Shown: positions 59,960 to 64,000 of the stretch, piece by piece
Layout: each line of letters opens with the position of its first letter
How positions within the stretch are numbered: the stretch's first letter is position 1
DNA from: Streptomyces sp. CBMA291
GTDB taxonomy: Bacteria > Actinomycetota > Actinomycetes > Streptomycetales > Streptomycetaceae
Reading direction: 5' to 3'
Length of the DNA stretch: 64,000 bases
NCBI RefSeq assembly: GCF_014596525.1
Contig: NZ_MSJP01000060.1
Coordinates: forward strand, 1-64,000
Notes under the pieces: generated by a model
What the model was told of the DNA's origin: nothing
What the model saw: the letters and a program-made list of their open reading frames with translations, nothing else
Database searches by the model: none
Made by a program: the position numbers and the translations under genes

Positions 59960-62668
59960 ATGCGACTCCGATTTCCCCGGTGGGCCGCCGTCCTCGCGGT
60001 CCTCGCCGTTCTCGCGGGTGGCGGTGTCCGGGCCGCCGCCTCGGACGGTTCGCCGTCCGTGCGCCGTGCGGACCGGACGCTCGATCTCGACGGCGCCCGG
60101 CTCGACACCTCCTACTTCGTCGGCGAGGGCGGCGGGCGCCGCCCCGCCGTTCTCCTCGGCCACGGCTTCGGCGGCTCCAAGGACGACGTACGCGTCCAGG
60201 CGGAAGGGCTCGCCCGTGCCGGGTACGCCGTCCTCACCTGGTCCGCGCGGGGCTTCGGCGCCTCCACCGGGGCGATCGGGCTCAACGATCCCGACCACGA
60301 GGTGCGGGACGTCCGGAAGCTGATCGACTGGCTCGCCGCCCGCCCCGAGGTCCTCCTGGACAAGCCCGGCGACCCGCGCGTCGGCGTCACCGGGGCCTCC
60401 TACGGCGGCGCGGTCGCCCTGCTCGCGGCCGGGTACGACGAGCGGGTCGACGCGATCGCCCCGCAGATCACCTACTGGAACCTGGCCGACGCCCTGTTCC
60501 CCGAAGGCGTCTTCAAGAAGCTGTGGACCGGCCTGTTCTTCACCGCGGGCGGCGCCCTCGGCGAAGCCGCCGACGGCCGCCGCGCCGAGGCCGCCGACAA
60601 CGGCTCCGCCGATGCCACCGAAGGTCACCCCGGCAAGGCCGCCGCCGGTGGCTGTGGGCGCTTCACCCCCGAACTCTGCGCCCTCTACCAGCGCGTCGCC
60701 GTCGCCGGAAAACCCGACGCCGCCGCCCGCGCCCTCCTCGAAGCCCGGAGTCCCTCCGCCGTCGCCGACCGGATCAAAGTGCCCGCCCTCCTCGTACAGG
60801 GCCAGTCCGACTCCCTCTTCACCCTCGCCCAATCCGACGCCGCCGCCCGCACCCTCACCACCAACGGCGCCCCCGTCGCCGTCGACTGGATCTCCGGCGG
60901 CCACGACGGCGGCGACCGCGAGACCGGCCGGGTCGAACAACGCGTCACCACCTGGTTCGACCGCTGGCTGAAGCGGGACGCCTCCGTCGACACCGGCCCC
61001 GCCTTCCGCGTCAGCCGTACCGGCGGTGTCGACTCCACCGACGGGCGGTCCACCCTGCGCGCCGCCACCGCCGACCGCTACCCCGGCCTCGCCGAAGGCC
61101 CCGTACGCCTGCCGCTCACCGGCCCCGCGCAGACCTTCGCCAATCCGGCGGGCGCCGCCCCGCCCGCCGTCTCCGCCGTCCCCGGGCTCGGCGGCGGCGT
61201 CACCGGGCTCTCCTCCCTGGGCGTCGGTCTCGCCCTCGACTTCCCCGGCCAGCACGCCCGCTTCGACACGGCGCCGTTGACGGGCCCGCTCCGGATCACC
61301 GGCACCCCGACCGTCCGCGTCAAGGTGACCTCCACCGCCGCCGACGGTTCCGCCGTCCTCTTCGCCAAGGTGTACGACGTGGGCCCGGACGGACGGCAGC
61401 AGGTGCTGCCCGCCCAGCTCGTCGCCCCCGTCCGCGTCGAAGGCGCCGCCACCGGCCGGAGCGTCACGCTCACCCTGCCCGCGATCGACCACGAGGTGGC
61501 GGCCGGACACCGCCTCCGGCTGGTGCTCGCCGCCACCGACCTCGGCTACGCCTCCCCGCTCGTCCCCGCCGGTTACACCGTGGCCGCCGAGGGCCCGCTG
61601 ACCGTCCCCACCGCGCCCGGCCTCGCCACCGAGGCCGCCGCACTGCCCTGGTGGGTCTGGGGTCTGCCGCCGCTCGGCCTCGCCGTCGCCGCCGCCCTGC
61701 TGCTCACCGCCCGCCGCCGCACCGGCGCCCCCGCACCCGATCCCGCGCTCGCCGCCGTCCCGCTGGTGATCACGGGTCTCTCCAAGAAGTACCGGGGCGG
61801 CGACGCGTACAGCGTCCGTGAGCTGTCCTTCCGGGTCGAACGGGGCCAGGTCCTGGGCCTGCTCGGGCCGAACGGCGCGGGCAAGACCACCACCCTGCGC
61901 ATGCTGATGGGCCTGATCACCCCCGACGAGGGCGAGATCCGCGTCTTCGGCCAGGCGATCCGCCCCGGCGCCCCGGTCCTCTCCCGGGTCGGCGCCTTCG
62001 TGGAGGGCGCCGGTTTCCTGCCGCATCTCTCCGGCCGGGAGAACCTGGACCTGTACTGGAAGGCCACCGGCCGCCCCGCCGAGGACGCCCACGCGGACGA
62101 GGCCCTGCGCATCGCGAACCTCGGCGGCGCCCTCGACCGCGCGGTCCGCACCTACTCGCAGGGCATGCGGCAGCGCCTCGCCCTCGCCCAGGCCATGCTC
62201 GGCCTGCCGGACCTGCTGATCCTGGACGAGCCCACCAACGGACTCGACCCGCCGCAGATCCGCGAGATGCGCGAGGTCATGATCCGGTACGCGGCCGGTG
62301 GCCGTACCGTCATCGTCTCCAGCCATCTCCTCGCCGAGGTCGAGCAGTCCTGCACGCACCTCGTCGTGATGGACCGGGGGCGGCTCGTGCAGGCGGGACC
62401 GGTCGCCGAGATCACCGGCTCCGGCGACACCCTCCTGGTGACGGTCGGCGCGCCCGTCTCCGAGGTCGTCGTGGAGAAGATCGGCGCCCTCCCGGGTGTC
62501 GCCGGGGCGACCCGCACCGAGGGCGGCGTCCTCGTCCGGCTCGACGGGCTCACCCCGACCGCCCTCATCGGCGAACTCGTCGCCCTGGAGGTGCCGCTGA
62601 CCGGCGTCGGCCCGCACCGGCGCCTGGAAGACGCGTTCCTGACCCTGATCGGAGGAAGCGCCGCATGA
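59960..62668 (+). CDS. Fusion of secreted alpha/beta hydrolase (CocE/X-Pro-peptidase type) to ABC ATPase, 902 aa
   Basis: Order: signal/anchor helix (RFPRWAAVLAVLAVLAGGGV, ~4-23); alpha/beta hydrolase with nucleophile Ser147 in VTGASYGGAVAL and a later His in SGGHDGGDRE; a beta-sandwich C-terminal domain like X-Pro dipeptidyl peptidases (~380-550); a transmembrane helix (WWVWGLPPLGLAVAAALLL, ~562-582); then a cytoplasmic ABC ATPase with Walker A GPNGAGKTT (~636-644), signature YSQGMRQRLALAQ, Walker B LLILDEPTNGLD. It is coupled by ATGA to a permease, so it forms the ATPase of an exporter with its own extracellular hydrolase. Such fusions occur in actinobacteria; the role is not known. Confidence 0.85.
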   Translation: MRLRFPRWAAVLAVLAVLAGGGVRAAASDGSPSVRRADRTLDLDGARLDTSYFVGEGGGRRPAVLLGHGFGGSKDDVRVQAEGLARAGYAVLTWSARGFGASTGAIGLNDPDHEVRDVRKLIDWLAARPEVLLDKPGDPRVGVTGASYGGAVALLAAGYDERVDAIAPQITYWNLADALFPEGVFKKLWTGLFFTAGGALGEAADGRRAEAADNGSADATEGHPGKAAAGGCGRFTPELCALYQRVAVAGKPDAAARALLEARSPSAVADRIKVPALLVQGQSDSLFTLAQSDAAARTLTTNGAPVAVDWISGGHDGGDRETGRVEQRVTTWFDRWLKRDASVDTGPAFRVSRTGGVDSTDGRSTLRAATADRYPGLAEGPVRLPLTGPAQTFANPAGAAPPAVSAVPGLGGGVTGLSSLGVGLALDFPGQHARFDTAPLTGPLRITGTPTVRVKVTSTAADGSAVLFAKVYDVGPDGRQQVLPAQLVAPVRVEGAATGRSVTLTLPAIDHEVAAGHRLRLVLAATDLGYASPLVPAGYTVAAEGPLTVPTAPGLATEAAALPWWVWGLPPLGLAVAAALLLTARRRTGAPAPDPALAAVPLVITGLSKKYRGGDAYSVRELSFRVERGQVLGLLGPNGAGKTTTLRMLMGLITPDEGEIRVFGQAIRPGAPVLSRVGAFVEGAGFLPHLSGRENLDLYWKATGRPAEDAHADEALRIANLGGALDRAVRTYSQGMRQRLALAQAMLGLPDLLILDEPTNGLDPPQIREMREVMIRYAAGGRTVIVSSHLLAEVEQSCTHLVVMDRGRLVQAGPVAEITGSGDTLLVTVGAPVSEVVVEKIGALPGVAGATRTEGGVLVRLDGLTPTALIGELVALEVPLTGVGPHRRLEDAFLTLIGGSAA

Positions 62669-63564
62669 CCGGGCTGCCCGACACCACCGCCCCCACGGCC
62701 GCGTCCCCGGCGGTCCCCGTGGATTCCGCCGCCCCCGGCTACCGCGCCGGGCGCACCCTGCCGCTGCGGGTCGAGGCCCTCCGGCAGGGGAAGCGCCGCC
62801 GCACCCTGGTCATGGGCGGCGTCCTCGTCGCCCTGCCGTTCGTCCTGATGGTCGCCTTCGCGGTCGGCGGCGACCGGGAGGGCGGGAGCGGGCGGGTCAC
62901 CCTGATGGACACGGCGACCGCCTCCGGCCTCAACTTCGCGGCCACCTGCCTCTTCGTCTCGGCCGGTTTCCTCCTGGTCATTCCCGTGGCCCTGTTCTGC
63001 GGGGACACCGTCGCCTCCGAGGCGAGCTGGTCCTCCCTGCGCTATCTGCTCGCCGCGCCGGTGCCCCGGGCCCGGCTCCTCGCGGTCAAGCTGACCGTGG
63101 CCCTCGGCTACAGCGCGGCGGCCATGCTGCTCCTGCCGCTGGTGGCGCTCGCGGCGGGCACGGTCGCCTACGGCTGGGGGCCGCTGCACCTGCCCACGGG
63201 GGGCGCGGTGCCCGCCGGGGACGCGCTGCTCCGCCTCGGGGTCGCCGTCGTCTTCGTCTTCGCCTCCCAACTGGTGACGGCGGGCCTCGCCTTCTGGCTC
63301 TCGACCCGTACGGACGCCCCGCTCGGCGCGGTCGGCGGCGCGGTCGGACTGACCATCGTCGGCAACGTCCTCGACGCGGTCACCGCCCTCGGCGACTGGC
63401 GCGCCTTCCTGCCGGCGCACTGGCAGTTCGCCTGGATCGACGCGCTTCAGCCCCACTGGGAGTGGGGCGGCATGGCGAAGGGCACGGCGATCTCCCTCAC
63501 CTACGCCCTGGTCCTCTTCGCCCTCGCCTTCCGGGGCTTCGCCCGCAAGGACATCGTGTCGTAG
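62665..63564 (+). CDS. ABC-2-type permease partner, 299 aa
   Basis: About six hydrophobic segments (GGVLVALPFVLMVAFAVGG, CLFVSAGFLLVIPVALFCGD, AAMLLLPLVALAAG, VVFVFASQLVTAGLAFWLS). The motif EASWSSLRYLLAAPVPRARLL is typical of ABC-2 permeases. It begins with ~40 cytoplasmic residues. It overlaps the fusion ATPase gene by four bases, and the pair makes one transporter. The substrate is unknown. Confidence 0.87.
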   Translation: MTGLPDTTAPTAASPAVPVDSAAPGYRAGRTLPLRVEALRQGKRRRTLVMGGVLVALPFVLMVAFAVGGDREGGSGRVTLMDTATASGLNFAATCLFVSAGFLLVIPVALFCGDTVASEASWSSLRYLLAAPVPRARLLAVKLTVALGYSAAAMLLLPLVALAAGTVAYGWGPLHLPTGGAVPAGDALLRLGVAVVFVFASQLVTAGLAFWLSTRTDAPLGAVGGAVGLTIVGNVLDAVTALGDWRAFLPAHWQFAWIDALQPHWEWGGMAKGTAISLTYALVLFALAFRGFARKDIVS

Positions 63565-63644
63565 CACCACCGGTCGTGGCCTTGGCCATGGTCACGGTGT
63601 TTCTCAGAGTCACCGTCTCAGAGCCGCCCTCTCAGAGCCACCCC

Positions 63645-64000
63645 TCAAAGCCACCCTCTCCGAGCCGCTTCCGCGCCCGCGCGGAAGCGGCTCGTCGTGC
63701 CGAGGGCCGTCATCAGTTCCCCGACGCGGCGGCTGTAGGTCCGCGCCGACATGCCGAGTCTGGCCGCCGCCGTCTCGTCGGTGAGTCCCGACAGGAGGGC
63801 GTCGAGCACCGGGCGCAGCTGGGGCGGCAGATCGCGGGGTGCCGGCGGGGGCGGGGGTGCGCAGCCGATCTCCTCGGCGGCGGCCCAGCAGGCGTGGTGG
63901 GTGCGGACGAGGGCCTGCACGATCACCGGGTCCCGGATCAGCAGCAGTCCGTTGTAGAGCAGTTCCAGGTCGAGCGGGACGGCGGCGACCGTCCGGTCGA
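63645..64000 (-). CDS. LuxR-family HTH regulator (partial, C-terminal part)
   Basis: Cut by the right edge; the last ~117 residues are visible, reading DRTVAAVPLDLELLYNGLLL inward to the end. The C-terminal HTH is LTDETAAARLGMSARTYSRR followed by VGELMTALGTTSRFRAGAEA. It is similar in layout to the regulator at 14636-15658. The first in-frame GTG (63926) is internal, because the frame stays open to the edge. It is convergent with the ABC-2 permease gene. Confidence 0.8.
   Translation of the reverse strand, partial: DRTVAAVPLDLELLYNGLLLIRDPVIVQALVRTHHACWAAAEEIGCAPPPPPAPRDLPPQLRPVLDALLSGLTDETAAARLGMSARTYSRRVGELMTALGTTSRFRAGAEAARRGWL
63661..63694. terminator. Long hairpin at the 3' end of the partial LuxR gene
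   Basis: A perfect 16-bp stem (CGAGCCGCTTCCGCGC and complement) with a 2-base loop lies inside the last codons of the LuxR gene. It may terminate the permease transcript arriving from the left. TCTCAGAGCC repeats lie between it and the permease stop. Confidence 0.5.

Noticed and set aside
63645..63926. Complete 93-residue LuxR protein starting at GTG 63926
   Set aside because: The frame stays open with family-like sequence to the window edge, so this is the C-terminal part of a larger gene.

Overview
The window is about 64 kb of very GC-rich DNA. GTG/ATG/TTG starts, purine-rich ribosome sites, four-base ATGA/GTGA gene overlaps and the gene families present all point to a Streptomyces chromosome, or a very close relative. 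Core genes in the order citrate synthase, RecD2 helicase and copZ/copA, together with the inositol genes, suggest the conserved part of the chromosome rather than a plasmid or phage. I see no rRNA, tRNA, IS element, CRISPR array or phage gene.

Left part (1-14.6 kb). This holds a PucR regulator (cut by the window edge) divergent from an agmatinase-type ureohydrolase; a TPP-dependent ALS-like enzyme behind 930 bp of short tandem repeats; a fused two-half ABC exporter; a small secreted protein; an S37 tripeptidyl aminopeptidase converging on a secreted family-3 beta-N-acetylhexosaminidase; and a LysR/EamA divergent pair.

Accessory biosynthetic region (14.6-34.0 kb). A LuxR-type regulator faces a rightward series of about 15 genes. 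It begins with a 49-residue leader-like peptide overlapping a heme-oxygenase-like diiron enzyme (HDO). Then come a GNAT acetyltransferase, an isochorismatase-like hydrolase, complete HypE and HypF proteins, a diaminobutyrate-type aminotransferase, a cyclase-family protein that has lost its metal histidines, an MHS transporter, an M20 amidohydrolase, an ATP-grasp ligase, a fused double ATP-grasp ligase, an MFS exporter, a class-I/II aminotransferase and a SnoaL-like protein. There is no hydrogenase and no hypA/B/C/D. My inference is a non-NRPS, non-PKS pathway that makes a small peptide-like metabolite, uses HypE/HypF chemistry (carbamoyl phosphate to enzyme-bound thiocyanate) to install a cyano or carbamoyl group, and joins amino acids with ATP-grasp ligases. 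This is the most interesting system in the window.

Middle part (34-43 kb). A P-loop kinase is followed by a LacI regulator with a perfect operator in front of a three-gene sugar/polyol operon (Gfo/Idh/MocA oxidoreductase, DUF993 protein, TIM-barrel epimerase), then recD2 and citA.

Right part (43-64 kb). A copper efflux pair copZ-copA lies under a CsoR-type operator. A TetR/MMPL divergent pair has two operators. Two secreted paralogs each carry five tachylectin-like repeats, and a small HTH protein follows. A myo-inositol catabolic cluster runs iolE/H-like <-> iolC-iolB-iolD-mmsA. An unusual secreted-hydrolase/ABC-ATPase fusion sits with its permease, and a LuxR-family gene is cut by the right edge. 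GC-rich minisatellites fill several intergenic gaps and also expand inside copA and the iolE/H-like gene.
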